Assembly (NCBI GenBank): GCA_029265315.1
Contig: JAJUJM010000009.1
Coordinates: forward strand, 1 to 64,000
Reading direction: 5' to 3'
Length of the DNA: 64,000 nt
Source of the DNA: Actinomycetota bacterium
GTDB taxonomy: Bacteria > Actinomycetota > Coriobacteriia > Anaerosomatales > PHET01
In this document: positions 1 through 8,852 of the stretch, in pieces
Layout: each line of letters begins with the position of its first letter
Numbering within the stretch: the stretch's first letter is position 1
The notes under the pieces: model-generated
Databases searched by the model: none
Seen by the model: only the letters and a program-made list of their open reading frames with translations
Told to the model about the DNA's origin: nothing
Made by a program: the position numbers and the translations under genes

Positions 1-71
1 CATGCGACAGCAACGCCTCTGGGGTGTAGGTCCGGGGGGGACCCTGGAACGCGTACCGGCTCTTGGTCTTC

Positions 72-1697
72 CTACGCCCCTGCCCTTTCGTGGTCTGGGT
101 TTACGGTTGTTTGGGCGACGGGGGGGGTCTGGGGCCCGTCGCCTGACTGCGCACGCGCCTTGGGTGCGCGGACGCGGTTCTTGCCGCCGCTCTTGGCCCG
201 ATAGAGCGCGTCGTCAGCCTCTCTGAGTATCGACTCGCGGTCCGTGCCGTGCACCGGGTAGGTCGCCAGCCCTATGGAGACCGTCATGTGGGAGACGGGC
301 CGGCCCTCAGCGTCGCGGAAACGAGCACCGGCGACAGCCTCGCGGATCTTCTCCGCAACGACGTAGGCGCCGGCGGCGTCGGTCTCAGGCAGCACGACGG
401 AGAACTCCTCTCCGCCGTAGCGGGCGACCAGGTCGACCTCGCGCACGGCCCCTTCGATGACCCGGGCCAGATCGGCCAAAGCGGTATCGCCCGCGATGTG
501 ACCGTAGGAGTCGTTGAATCGCTTGAAGTCGTCGACATCGAGCATGAGCAGCGAGAAGTGCTTCGAGTAGCGCTGCGCCCGAGCTATCTCCTCATCAAGA
601 CGGCCCTGCAGGTGACGGTAGTTCGCAAGGCCGGTGAGCTCATCGGTGATGGCGAGCTTCTTGGTGAGCGAGTAGAGCCGCGAGTTCTCGGCAGCCACCA
701 CGAGCTCGCTGGCGACTGCGGAGAGTACAAGGCGGTCCTCTTTGCTCAGACCCTCGATGTCTTCGGCGGAGGCGCAGAACAGAACCATCATCTCGGCATG
801 GTCGAACGCCGCCATGCACGAGAAGTGGTCCTCGAGCTCACCGTAGGCCATCGCCCGCTCAGGCCTGACGGGAGTGATGCCGGCGAGAGAACCGATGCTG
901 GCGGAGAACAACGTCTCGGAGCGCTCCTTGTCGATGACGAACAGGCAACACGTCTCGACGCCGAGGACCTTGGCGATGATCTCCAGGACCGTGGGTCCAA
1001 CGCGCTCGAAGTCAAGCGTGGAGTGCACGAGCTCGGTGATCTGGGAGACCGCTTGGAGTTCGGCGACTCGGCGACTGATCTGCTCGAGCGCCACCTCGCG
1101 CTGCCCCACCGCGATCACGGTCTCTTCCTCACGTTGCCGACGACGTTCGACCGATACGGCGACGAGTCCCGTGAGCAGCGGAATGGCCACCGCACCGAGG
1201 ACGTGAAGGATCATCGGCCCGACAGTGATGGCATGCGAGTGGGCGAACAGATGTCCCACCATGTAGGCGAAAGCGGCGCCGAGCCCCGCCAGCAACGCCT
1301 CACGCTTGGGCAGGATGAGGGCATACGTCGCGGGCAGGACGACTGCGATGGGGTAGAAGCCGGTCTCGAGCCCGTACCACAGGTACGTGAAACCCGCGAC
1401 GGCGAACAGGTCAGGGCCGAGCACCCAGATCATGGCCCGCGTGAACTCGGTCTCTCCGCGCCGTGCGTACAGGCTGAGCACGGCGCTGTCGAGGGCGACG
1501 ACGCCCACGAGGAACCAGTACATGGGGTTCATCTTCGGGCCGCCCGGCAGCTGGACGCCCGTGAGCGGCATCAGGACCAGCACGGCCAGAAACACCCATC
1601 GCGCACGTGCGTACAGGTGCTCATCTGGTGTCACGCGTTGGCTGAAGGAGTGGTTGGCCACGTGGCTTCCGGTCGTATGCCGCACAGAGAGCCGCAT
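72..1697 (-). CDS. Membrane GAF-GGDEF diguanylate cyclase
   Basis: This 541-residue protein should make cyclic di-GMP at the membrane. About six hydrophobic segments fill residues 35-190. A GAF-like sensor segment follows (about 210-345), and then a GGDEF domain (about 360-515). The active-site loop reads RYGGEEF. An RxxD inhibitory site (REVD) sits five residues before it, so product inhibition is likely retained. The substrate-side motif DELTGLANYRHL is intact. The C-terminal tail is Pro/Gln-rich and disordered. It is transcribed divergently from larB. What the membrane and GAF parts sense cannot be read from the sequence. Confidence 0.9.
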   Translation of the reverse strand: MRLSVRHTTGSHVANHSFSQRVTPDEHLYARARWVFLAVLVLMPLTGVQLPGGPKMNPMYWFLVGVVALDSAVLSLYARRGETEFTRAMIWVLGPDLFAVAGFTYLWYGLETGFYPIAVVLPATYALILPKREALLAGLGAAFAYMVGHLFAHSHAITVGPMILHVLGAVAIPLLTGLVAVSVERRRQREEETVIAVGQREVALEQISRRVAELQAVSQITELVHSTLDFERVGPTVLEIIAKVLGVETCCLFVIDKERSETLFSASIGSLAGITPVRPERAMAYGELEDHFSCMAAFDHAEMMVLFCASAEDIEGLSKEDRLVLSAVASELVVAAENSRLYSLTKKLAITDELTGLANYRHLQGRLDEEIARAQRYSKHFSLLMLDVDDFKRFNDSYGHIAGDTALADLARVIEGAVREVDLVARYGGEEFSVVLPETDAAGAYVVAEKIREAVAGARFRDAEGRPVSHMTVSIGLATYPVHGTDRESILREADDALYRAKSGGKNRVRAPKARAQSGDGPQTPPVAQTTVNPDHERAGA

Positions 1698-1718
1698 GCG
1701 CTGCGGCGGCGTGGTACA

Positions 1719-1724
1719 AGTATA
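1719..1724 (-). promoter_or_regulatory. Candidate -10 box of the GGDEF gene
   Basis: On the minus strand TATACT lies about 22 bases upstream of the start codon at 1697. It matches the -10 consensus at five of six positions. No convincing -35 box is visible at the usual spacing. Confidence 0.4.
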
Positions 1725-1781
1725 AGCGAAGCCCTGATGTGACCCGCCCGAACGGAGTCACGACCCCTTTCCTGGAGAGCC

Positions 1782-2567
1782 ATGAGCACTCACGAGCTCC
1801 ATGCACTGCTCGGCGCGGTCGCGGCGGGCGAGCTGGACCCCACGACCGCCGCCAAACGCGTGCGCTCCCTCTTCTTCGCCGAGGTGTCGGGCGAATCAGG
1901 GTCAGTCGAGGCACGGGTCGACCACGACCGGCGCAGCCGTTGCGGCTTCGCCGAAGTCGTCTTCTGCGAGCACAAGACACCTGACCAGGTGGCCGCGATC
2001 TTCGCCGCTCTTCTTGAGACGAGCGACGTGGTCCTGGGCACACGCGCTAGCGAAGCGCACGCAACCGCCCTTCACGCCGCCCTTCCCGACTCACGACACC
2101 TCGAGCTGCCACGTCTTCTCGTGGTCGACCGGCGGGAGCGACCGCCCCGCCAAGGCCACGTGGTCGTCGCGAGCGCCGGGACCGCCGATCTGCCCGTGGC
2201 CGAAGAGGCCGCCGTGTCAGCCGAGGTGATGGGGTGCCGCGTGACTCGCCTCTACGACATAGGCGTCGCCGGCGTGCACCGGGCCCTCGCGCACCTCGAG
2301 ACGTTGCGCGACGCCCGAGCCATCATCGCCGTGGCGGGGATGGAGGGTGCGCTGCCGTCGCTCCTCGCAGGACTCGTTGACGTCCCGGTGATCGCGGTAC
2401 CGACATCCGTCGGGTACGGCGCCAGCTTCGGTGGTGTCGCGGCGCTACTCACCATGCTCAACTCCTGCGCCGGCGGGATCGGTGTCGTCAACATCGACAA
2501 CGGATTCGGCGCCGCGGTGATCGCAGCTCGCATCAATCGTCCGGCATGGGCGGAGATGGCCTCGTGA
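1782..2567 (+). CDS. larB: LarB, pyridinium-3,5-biscarboxylate mononucleotide synthase
   Basis: LarB carboxylates and hydrolyses nicotinic acid adenine dinucleotide in the first step of nickel-pincer nucleotide (NPN) cofactor synthesis. The 261 residues fit the family length. The C-terminal half has the AIR-carboxylase-like (PurE-type) fold. Recognisable pieces are VVVASAGTADLPVAEEAA, VAGMEGALPSLLAGL and VGYGASFGGVAALLTMLNSC. A GGAGA ribosome site precedes the ATG. The stop overlaps the GTG of larC, so the two are translationally coupled. A LarE homologue and a client racemase are not in the window. Confidence 0.93.
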   Translation: MSTHELHALLGAVAAGELDPTTAAKRVRSLFFAEVSGESGSVEARVDHDRRSRCGFAEVVFCEHKTPDQVAAIFAALLETSDVVLGTRASEAHATALHAALPDSRHLELPRLLVVDRRERPPRQGHVVVASAGTADLPVAEEAAVSAEVMGCRVTRLYDIGVAGVHRALAHLETLRDARAIIAVAGMEGALPSLLAGLVDVPVIAVPTSVGYGASFGGVAALLTMLNSCAGGIGVVNIDNGFGAAVIAARINRPAWAEMAS

Positions 2568-3822
2568 TCGCCCATCTCGACGCGTCGACCGGTGTCTCCG
2601 GCGACAAGTTCCTCGCGGCGCTGCTCGACGCGGGCTCGCAGTGGACGACCGACGAGCACCCGGCCTTCGGCATCGAAGACGTCGCCGGGCCTTGGCGAGC
2701 ATCGCGCCGGAGGCGATGCTCGTCGCAGAGCGGGCGCGACGCGGAGGCATCGACGCCCTCGCCATCTCGGTACGGACACAAGGCGACCCGCCACACCGTC
2801 CCTGGCGAGACGTGCGCGCGCTCATCGACTCGGCCGCGCTTCCCGACCCGGTGCGCGAACGGGCAGTCCGCGTCTTCGAGCGTCTGGCCCAGGCGGAGGC
2901 GAGCGTCCACGGTTTCGCGGTCGACGATGTCCACTTCCACGAGGTGGGCGCGACCGACTCGATCGCGGATGTGATCGGGGTCTGCCTGGGGCTCGAGCTC
3001 CTCGGCATACGGCACCTGGTCGTGACCCCGGTCGCCGTGGGTTCGGGCATCGTCCAGACACGGCACGGCACGCTTCCCGTACCCGCTCCCGCCACGGCTC
3101 TGATATTGCGCGGCGTCCCGGTCGAACCCGGTCCGGCCGCGGGCGAGCTCACCACGCCTACGGGCGCCGCCCTCGTGGCCGCGTTGGCAGACGGTTTCGG
3201 CCCCTTGCCCGCGATGGTCCCGTTGACCGTGGGACACGGAGCGGGCTCTCGGGAGTTCGCTGGCGCCGCCAACGTCGCACGGCTCATCATCGGCCGTGAG
3301 CCAGGAGTCGAACAGGCGGACGCGGCGCATATGACTTCCGCTGCTCTCGCCGAGGAGCCGGTCGTCCTGCTCGAGACCGTCCTTGACCACCTGAGCCCCG
3401 AAGCTGTCGCTTTCGTCGCCGATGAGCTCACCCGTCTCGGCGCTCTCGACGTGTGGACGAGCTCCGTGGCCATGAAGAAACATCGTCTGGGGATGGCGCT
3501 CTCGGTGCTCGTCAAACCGGCCGACGCCGCACCCATGACCCAGCGCATGCACGACCTCACGGGGACCCTGGGCGTGCGCCGCCTCGACATGGTACGAAGC
3601 GTCGCTGCCCGCACCTCTGAAGAGGTCCCCTCGACCTTCGGAGCCGTCCGCGTGAAGGTGGGCGCCGGACGGGTGCGCCCGGAAGCGGACGATGTGGCCC
3701 GCATCGCACGCGAGTCCGGTCGTGCCTTCGATGTCGTGGAGCGGGAGTTGGCTCAAGCGGCGCGACGGGTGTCCGAGGAGCACGCATCGTCGCACAAGGA
3801 GTCCGGTCCGCACGAAACGTGA
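2564..3822 (+). CDS. larC: LarC, nickel insertion protein, with apparent frameshift
   Basis: LarC inserts nickel into the pincer cofactor. Reading starts at GTG 2564, overlapping the larB stop, and gives an N-terminus with the family signature DASTGVSGDKFLAALLDAG. Near 2690 this frame loses homology. The rest of LarC continues in the -1 frame, from about LASIAPEAMLVAERARRGGI to the stop at 3822. That part includes HFHEVGATDSIADVIG and PVPAPATALIL. Joining GIEDV to RRALASI restores a continuous protein of about 418 residues. The Lactobacillus plantarum larC frameshift lies much later in the gene and no slippery heptamer is visible here. A sequencing error, mutation or unusual recoding are all possible. 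Confidence 0.8.
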
Positions 3823-3931
3823 CCCGGCGGATGTCCGGCCGGCGAGAATCGCGGCGACGGGCTACTCGGTGCATACTGGTCTCGCAGACTTCGGTCTTGC
3901 AGGAACGTCTCTCTCGCGAAAGGTCCGTCCG

Positions 3932-5104
3932 ATGCGTCTTGATCCGCTCGCCCGGTTCCGGGACCCCAAGGCACGACCGCGCCTGATCGTGTGGGCCGGC
4001 GTCCTCCTGCTCGCGTCCGTGGTCCTCTGGGGCGGCGGCATCGTGGGGACCTCGTTCGAGTGGTTCTGCACCGGTCCGTGCCACAAGGTCCACGACGACA
4101 ACACGCTCGCGTATCGGGCCTCCAGCCACACCAACGTCTCGTGCATCGCCTGTCACGAGCCCACGAACGCCGACCCGATCACGATGACGTTGATGAAGAT
4201 CCACGTGCTGCCGGACCTGCCGGCCACGATCCTCAATCGCTACGAGATCCCGGTGAACCCGGCGAGCCACGTCGCGATGAAGACGCCGGACGACCGCTGC
4301 ACCCAGTGTCACAACCTGGCCAACCGCGAAGCCACTCCCGCCGAGGGGCTCCTCATCGACCACGCCGTCCACTCGGAGAATGACGTGACGTGTACGACCT
4401 GCCACAACCGGGTGGCACACCCCGAGGAGGACATCGAGCTGGTCCTGGGAGACCGCAAGCACGAGAACTGGCTCACGATGGACGCTTGCTTCCGCTGCCA
4501 TTCGCTTGAACCGGGCGCCAAAGCGCCGGGCGCGTGCGACGCCTGCCACCCCAAGGGCTTTCAGTTGGTGCCTGCCACCCATCGCGTGAGCGGCTGGTAC
4601 AAGAGGTTCGCCGAATCCAAGGGTCACGCGAAGGCGGCGCTCGAGGAGTCGAACACCGTGCGGGCCGCGGCGAAGCTCAACGCCGAGCACGAGCCTCTTG
4701 ACCCCGAGCACGCGGCTGGTCCGGTACTGACGCCGTCGTCCGAGATAAACTCCTGCCTCACGTGCCACAAGACGTCGTTTTGCAACGACTGCCACAAGCT
4801 GCCCATGCCTCACCCCGAGTCATTCGCGAAGAACCACGGGCGGGAGGGCACCCGGAACCCCGCCGCCTGCGGCAACTGCCATGCCCGCAGCGCGACCGAA
4901 GCCTCCGGCACCGACTTCTGCAACGCGTGCCACCACCCGCGGAGCAAACCCGGTGTGTCCTGGAGGGCGACCCACCGCAACGCCGTCATCGCCGACGGGT
5001 CCAAGGGCTGCCTTGAGTGCCACGATTCGCGCTACTGCGAGACGTGCCACGTCAGCGGCCCTGAGGCCGCCAAGGCCTTCCTCGAGCAGCAGTACTCGCA
5101 GTAG
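3932..5104 (+). CDS. NapC/NirT-like membrane-anchored multihaem cytochrome c
   Basis: The 390-residue protein begins with one membrane anchor (about residues 17-38), and the rest should lie outside the membrane. It carries eleven CXXCH sites plus a first site at Cys46 spelled CTGPCH, which is CX3CH. That makes twelve possible haems. The anchor followed directly by the first haem resembles NapC/NrfH quinol dehydrogenases, which pass electrons from menaquinol to periplasmic reductases. The haem number is much larger than the usual four, so it may be a fusion or wire-like form. The ATG at 3932 follows a GAAAGG ribosome site. A longer upstream open frame is not needed. Confidence 0.88.
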   Translation: MRLDPLARFRDPKARPRLIVWAGVLLLASVVLWGGGIVGTSFEWFCTGPCHKVHDDNTLAYRASSHTNVSCIACHEPTNADPITMTLMKIHVLPDLPATILNRYEIPVNPASHVAMKTPDDRCTQCHNLANREATPAEGLLIDHAVHSENDVTCTTCHNRVAHPEEDIELVLGDRKHENWLTMDACFRCHSLEPGAKAPGACDACHPKGFQLVPATHRVSGWYKRFAESKGHAKAALEESNTVRAAAKLNAEHEPLDPEHAAGPVLTPSSEINSCLTCHKTSFCNDCHKLPMPHPESFAKNHGREGTRNPAACGNCHARSATEASGTDFCNACHHPRSKPGVSWRATHRNAVIADGSKGCLECHDSRYCETCHVSGPEAAKAFLEQQYSQ

Positions 5105-5151
5105 GGAGCCAAAGACGGCCCGGATCGCGCCGGTGACCGGAGCGCACTGAC

Positions 5152-6030
5152 TCAGGCCACGCGCCAGCCGTCTCCCGCACGCTCGAGAAACCCTTCGCGT
5201 TCGAGCGCCTCCAGAAGCTCCAGCGTCTCGGCCGTGTCGAGACCGAGTATGGGTGCGAGCGCGTCCAGCCCCGCGTCCGGAGCATCGAGCACGGCCCGAA
5301 GCAGACGCGCGCGCTTCTGCCGCCGCGAGCCTTCGAACGCCGACTGCCTCGCGTGGTGAGCGCTGCGGCGCGACGGGTTGGGGAGCACACGTTTCAGGTA
5401 CGCGCCGTGGTCCAGCATCGCGTGGTACCAGGTGCGCGCATCGACCCCCGCGGCTTCGGCACGTGCGGCCGCCGCAGCGACGAGCGGCGCGACCTCGCGG
5501 TCGGACACCCCGTCACGGTCCGCGAGCAACTCGTGCAGCACCACCGTGCGCACGTTCGTCTCCAGGTAGACCGCGTACCGCCCAAAGGCGAACGCGAGCA
5601 CGCCTGCCGATGTCGCCGGGCCGACTCCGGGCAGCGCGCGCAAGGCCAGCTCGTCGTCGGGCAGGGTCGCCGGACCGCCCTCACCGGACGTGCGATGAGC
5701 TGCCACGACCTGTTCGGAGAGACGCTTGAGCGCGACCGCGCGCCGGTTGTAGCCGAGTCCCTGCCACAACCGCAGCACCGCCTCGAGAGGTGCGGCCGCG
5801 AGCGCCTCGAGCGTGGGAAAGCTGGCGAGCCACTCCTCGTAGTAGGGCACGACACGGTGCGCTTGCGTCTGCTGGAGCATCACCTCGCTCACAAGCACGG
5901 CGTACGGGTCGCGGGTACGGCGCCAAGGGAAGTCGCGATGGTGCTCGCGACCGCTTTCGAGCACGCGCCTGACGAACGCATCCAGGTCCGCCGACGCGCC
6001 GGCGCCATCAGTCGCTCGGCTCTTCCCCAC
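5152..6030 (-). CDS. MutY/Nth-like HhH-GPD DNA glycosylase lacking an Fe-S cluster
   Basis: This 292-residue base-excision glycosylase has the A/G-mismatch glycosylase motif EVMLQQTQ (with the catalytic Glu) and the helix-hairpin-helix [18 protein letters not shown]. The usual LDGNV strand is replaced by LETNVRTV. The four cysteines that hold the [4Fe-4S] cluster in MutY and Nth are absent. The C-terminal NUDIX-like domain of MutY is replaced by a short winged-helix-like tail (about residues 225-290). It is the last gene of a marR-MFS-glycosylase run, and its start overlaps the transporter's end. Adenine-specific activity is likely but unproven. Confidence 0.82.
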   Translation of the reverse strand: MGKSRATDGAGASADLDAFVRRVLESGREHHRDFPWRRTRDPYAVLVSEVMLQQTQAHRVVPYYEEWLASFPTLEALAAAPLEAVLRLWQGLGYNRRAVALKRLSEQVVAAHRTSGEGGPATLPDDELALRALPGVGPATSAGVLAFAFGRYAVYLETNVRTVVLHELLADRDGVSDREVAPLVAAAAARAEAAGVDARTWYHAMLDHGAYLKRVLPNPSRRSAHHARQSAFEGSRRQKRARLLRAVLDAPDAGLDALAPILGLDTAETLELLEALEREGFLERAGDGWRVA

Positions 6031-7726
6031 CTTCGACCTCCACCAGGACGGGCTCGTGTTCAGCGGGCTGTATGCCGTCGGCCATGAGCAACTCTGCGCC
6101 CACCTCTTCGACCGTGCCGGGCGATTTGACCTTCGCGGCCAGCGGGACCTCTCGCACGAGCAGCATCGAGAGGAAGGCCAGCGCCATCAGGCCCGAGCCT
6201 ATCAGGAACGACGTCCCGATGGCCTCGGTGAGCGCGAGCCTCAGGTCCGCCATGAACGTGGTGAACACGCCGGCGGCTTCGGGCGGGATCTCAGCCGACA
6301 CCGCTTCGAGAGCGCCTGCGTTGAGCAGCCGGGCGGGGTCGGTCGCAAGCTTCTCGAGCATCGGCGCGAGCGCCCCGAGTCGCGCCTCATGGCTCATGAG
6401 CAACGCCTCGAGGTTGCGGGCGAACGCCGCGTTCATGACGCCGCCGAGCAACGCCACGCCGACCGTGCCTCCGATCGAGCGGAAGAACTGCACAGCGGCG
6501 GTGACCTCGCCGATGCGGGTCTGGAACTGCGCTTGGAGCGCGATGGCGAACAGCGGCATGGTGACCCCCACGCCGAGTCCGATCATCGCCATGCCGCCCA
6601 ACAGTGCCATGCGCGACGTGTCGACCTGGATGCGCGAGAGCGCGAACATGCCGATGGTGGCGAGCGCCAGACCTGACGCGCCCAACCCCTTGTAGCGACC
6701 GGTGCGCGCGATGAACTGCCCGCACAGGATCGATCCGCCGACCATGGAGATCATCATCGGGATCATGAGAGACCCTGACGACGAAGCGCTCGCGCCCTGG
6801 ACCGTCTGCATGAACAGGGGCAGGAACATGATCGAACCGAACATGCCGACACCCGACAGGAACAGCACGCCCATCGAGGCCGAGAACGCACGGTCGGCGA
6901 AAAGCCCGATGTCGATGATGGGCTCACCCGCTCGCCGTTCGAGTGCGATGAAGACGGCCAGCACGACCGCTGCGAACGCGAAGAGCCCGAGGATGGTCGA
7001 AGACAGCCACGGATGCTCGGAACCGCCCCAGTTCAACGCGAGCAGAAGCGGCACGAGCCCGGTCACAAGCGCCACGGTGCCCCACCAGTCGATCGTGTGG
7101 CTCTGACCGGACTCGGGCCTGGGCATCGCGAACCACAGCACGCCCACGGCGAGAAGCCCGAGCGGGATGTTGACGAGGAAGATCCAGCGCCACGAGGCGA
7201 GGTCGGTCAGCGCACCGCCCACCGGCGGGCCGATCACGCTGGCCAGGGCGAACATGGCGCCCGTGAACCCCTGGTACTTGCCTCGCTCGCGCGGTTCGAA
7301 CAGGTCGCCTACGACCGCCATGCCGTTGGCCATCATCGCGCCGCCGCCCAGACCTTGGATACCGCGGGCGACGATGAGCTGGATCATCGGCGTCAGCCCG
7401 AGCGGCTCGAGCACAGCGTTCAAGGCGCCTGTGCCCGCGATGCCGCATAGCACCGAACCGCCCATGAACAGCGAGATGCCGCCGACGTAGAACCACTTGC
7501 GGCCATAAAGGTCAGACAGCTTGCCCACGATCGGCACCGCGATCGTCGAGGTGAGCGAGTAGATCGTGAAGATCCAGGCGAGCAGCTCCATCCCGCCAAG
7601 CTCCTGGACGATCTTGGGCATGGCCGGGCCGACGATGGTCTGGTCGAGCGCTCCCAGAAGGAGGGCCAGCAGCACGCCTGCGAACACGGTCATCTTGCGG
7701 TTGCGGGGCAGGTTTCTCAGGTACAT
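6008..7726 (-). CDS. MFS drug exporter, DHA2 (14-TMS) family
   Basis: This 572-residue transporter resembles EmrB/QacA proton-drug antiporters. It has about fourteen membrane segments. The N-terminal motif [16 protein letters not shown] and the loop [16 protein letters not shown] (motif A) are typical of the family. [18 protein letters not shown] is the antiporter motif C region. The gene overlaps the upstream marR by ten bases and the downstream glycosylase by about twenty, so all three are probably cotranscribed. The exported compound cannot be told from sequence. Confidence 0.92.
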   Translation of the reverse strand: MYLRNLPRNRKMTVFAGVLLALLLGALDQTIVGPAMPKIVQELGGMELLAWIFTIYSLTSTIAVPIVGKLSDLYGRKWFYVGGISLFMGGSVLCGIAGTGALNAVLEPLGLTPMIQLIVARGIQGLGGGAMMANGMAVVGDLFEPRERGKYQGFTGAMFALASVIGPPVGGALTDLASWRWIFLVNIPLGLLAVGVLWFAMPRPESGQSHTIDWWGTVALVTGLVPLLLALNWGGSEHPWLSSTILGLFAFAAVVLAVFIALERRAGEPIIDIGLFADRAFSASMGVLFLSGVGMFGSIMFLPLFMQTVQGASASSSGSLMIPMMISMVGGSILCGQFIARTGRYKGLGASGLALATIGMFALSRIQVDTSRMALLGGMAMIGLGVGVTMPLFAIALQAQFQTRIGEVTAAVQFFRSIGGTVGVALLGGVMNAAFARNLEALLMSHEARLGALAPMLEKLATDPARLLNAGALEAVSAEIPPEAAGVFTTFMADLRLALTEAIGTSFLIGSGLMALAFLSMLLVREVPLAAKVKSPGTVEEVGAELLMADGIQPAEHEPVLVEVEGGEEPSD

Positions 7727-8190
7727 CCGGACGGGTTCTCCTTCGCGGTCCTCGTGTTGAGAGCGCGCACCATGCGCAGGAACTCGTGCCGTTCCGCGGG
7801 CTTCAGCGGCTCCAAGGTCTTCGCAAGCGTCGCGAGCATCGCGTCGTGCGCTCGTCGCATCTCCACGCGTCCGGCCGGCGTGAGTACGACCTCGACGACG
7901 CGCCGGTCCTCAGGCGAGCGACGCCGCCTCACCAACCCGCGCTCCTCAAGACGGTCCACGATGCCGGTGAGCGAGGGTTGCGTCGTGTTCGCGCACTCAG
8001 CGAGATCACCCATGCGCCTCGGACCGTGGGACAACGCGCCGAGCACCCAGAACTGCTGGCGCTGCAGGCCTTCGAGCCCACCGGTCTGGGTCATGCCTGA
8101 GGCGAGCGTATGCCATAGGTCACGCAGTCCGTGTGCGAGGTCCGCGAGGTCAGACGTGGAGAAGTCCGCAGGGTCACGCCGGCCGGTCAC
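7717..8190 (-). CDS. MarR-family transcriptional regulator
   Basis: This 157-residue winged-helix protein carries the core [38 protein letters not shown] (positions about 60-97). The DRR wing is typical of MarR repressors. It starts with GTG at 8190, ten bases after an AAGGAG ribosome site. It overlaps the MFS exporter gene and has a palindrome in its own leader. Autorepression with release by a toxic ligand is the expected control. The ligand is unknown. Confidence 0.9.
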   Translation of the reverse strand: MTGRRDPADFSTSDLADLAHGLRDLWHTLASGMTQTGGLEGLQRQQFWVLGALSHGPRRMGDLAECANTTQPSLTGIVDRLEERGLVRRRRSPEDRRVVEVVLTPAGRVEMRRAHDAMLATLAKTLEPLKPAERHEFLRMVRALNTRTAKENPSGCT

Positions 8191-8193
8191 AAC

Positions 8194-8226
8194 ACTTCAT
8201 CTCCTTGATAGTTAACTCAATGAAGT
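8194..8226 (-). promoter_or_regulatory. MarR operator dyad
   Basis: Between promoter and ribosome site lies TTGATAGTTAACTCAA (8205-8220), with a perfect 8-bp core AGTTAACT. It is flanked by the inverted pair ACTTCAT (8194-8200) and ATGAAGT (8220-8226). The position just downstream of the -10 box suits repression by the adjacent MarR protein. Confidence 0.6.
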
Positions 8227-8252
8227 ATTGCCACGCCGGTGGGCCACGTCAA
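8224..8252 (-). promoter_or_regulatory. Promoter of the marR-MFS-glycosylase operon
   Basis: On the minus strand TTGACG (8252-8247) and AATACT (8229-8224) are 17 bases apart. This is a good sigma-A-type promoter. It touches the MarR dyad, consistent with autorepression. Confidence 0.6.
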
Positions 8253-8276
8253 GCATATCGTCGGCGACTTGACCCG

Positions 8277-8492
8277 CTACAGGTGCTTGATGTAGTAGCG
8301 GCAGCGCTTGTTCTCGGGACAGTCCGATGGCACATCACCACGCGTGTGCATCCATCCTGTCCCTTCGACGAAGCACGAGCAGTACACGCGCTTCTCGTCC
8401 TCTCGCAGCCGCGTGTCCCAGACGTCGTCGTCGACCGGCATCTCGCGCCACCACGTGCATTTGCCCTTGATGGGCGTGTATGCGTCACTCAT
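8277..8492 (-). CDS. Small cysteine-containing protein, unknown function
   Basis: This 71-residue product starts at MSDAYTPIKGKCTWW. It has four cysteines in the pattern KC..., YCSC... and DCPENKRC, and an aromatic/charged composition unlike the noise frames around it. The cysteine spacing could bind a metal. I do not recognise a named family. The start at 8492 is chosen because the frame upstream reads as random sequence. It is divergent from the 67-residue gene that precedes the large cytochrome. Confidence 0.6.
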   Translation of the reverse strand: MSDAYTPIKGKCTWWREMPVDDDVWDTRLREDEKRVYCSCFVEGTGWMHTRGDVPSDCPENKRCRYYIKHL

Positions 8493-8618
8493 GTCACCAG
8501 GCCGCCTCGAAGCCGGGATTCCGGGCGCGGATCGCGCCTTGCACGGATAGTGTACGATGAGGATGTTCAGGACTCGTACAAGGGTGGGGCGCACGAGGTT
8601 CGGCGAGGGAGCACAGGC

Positions 8619-8822
8619 ATGGGGAGACTGTACGACTACTGTCAGCAGATCCAACAGCACATCGAGAACAACAACCTGGATGTGTTCAAGTCGCGCGGCG
8701 AGCTCGCGCTGCGCTGCGGCTTCCTCGTGTCCCTCGTCGGACCGGACGATCCCGACGATCCCCAGAAGATCGAGTCGCTGCGTCAGGCGGCCCGTGAGGT
8801 GTTCGGTCTCGAACTCCGCTAG
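8619..8822 (+). CDS. Small soluble protein preceding the cytochrome, unknown function
   Basis: The 67-residue product starts MGRLYDYCQQIQQHIE and is probably helical. It is rich in Asp/Pro near the middle (GPDDPDDPQKIE). A GAGGGAG ribosome site precedes the ATG at 8619. The stop is only 30 bases before the large multihaem cytochrome gene, so it is likely in the same transcript. No family is recognised. It has one cysteine and no haem motif. Confidence 0.6.
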   Translation: MGRLYDYCQQIQQHIENNNLDVFKSRGELALRCGFLVSLVGPDDPDDPQKIESLRQAAREVFGLELR

Positions 8823-8852
8823 GAGATCAGCGCCCGTACGAGGAGTCGCGCC

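Noticed and set aside
1-71. Short plus-strand frame at the left edge
   Set aside because: It continues antisense into the GGDEF gene; nothing supports a gene in these bases.
249-1742. 497-codon open frame opposite the GGDEF gene
   Set aside because: It is an antisense shadow of a gene with clear domains; its translation is Arg/Asp/His-rich without motifs.
2546-2974. ATG at 2546 as the larC start
   Set aside because: GTG 2564 overlaps the larB stop and begins exactly where LarC homology starts; the extra six codons add nothing recognisable.
3557-4813. 418-codon minus-strand frame over the NapC-like gene
   Set aside because: The plus strand encodes twelve regular haem motifs; the minus frame is compositional noise.
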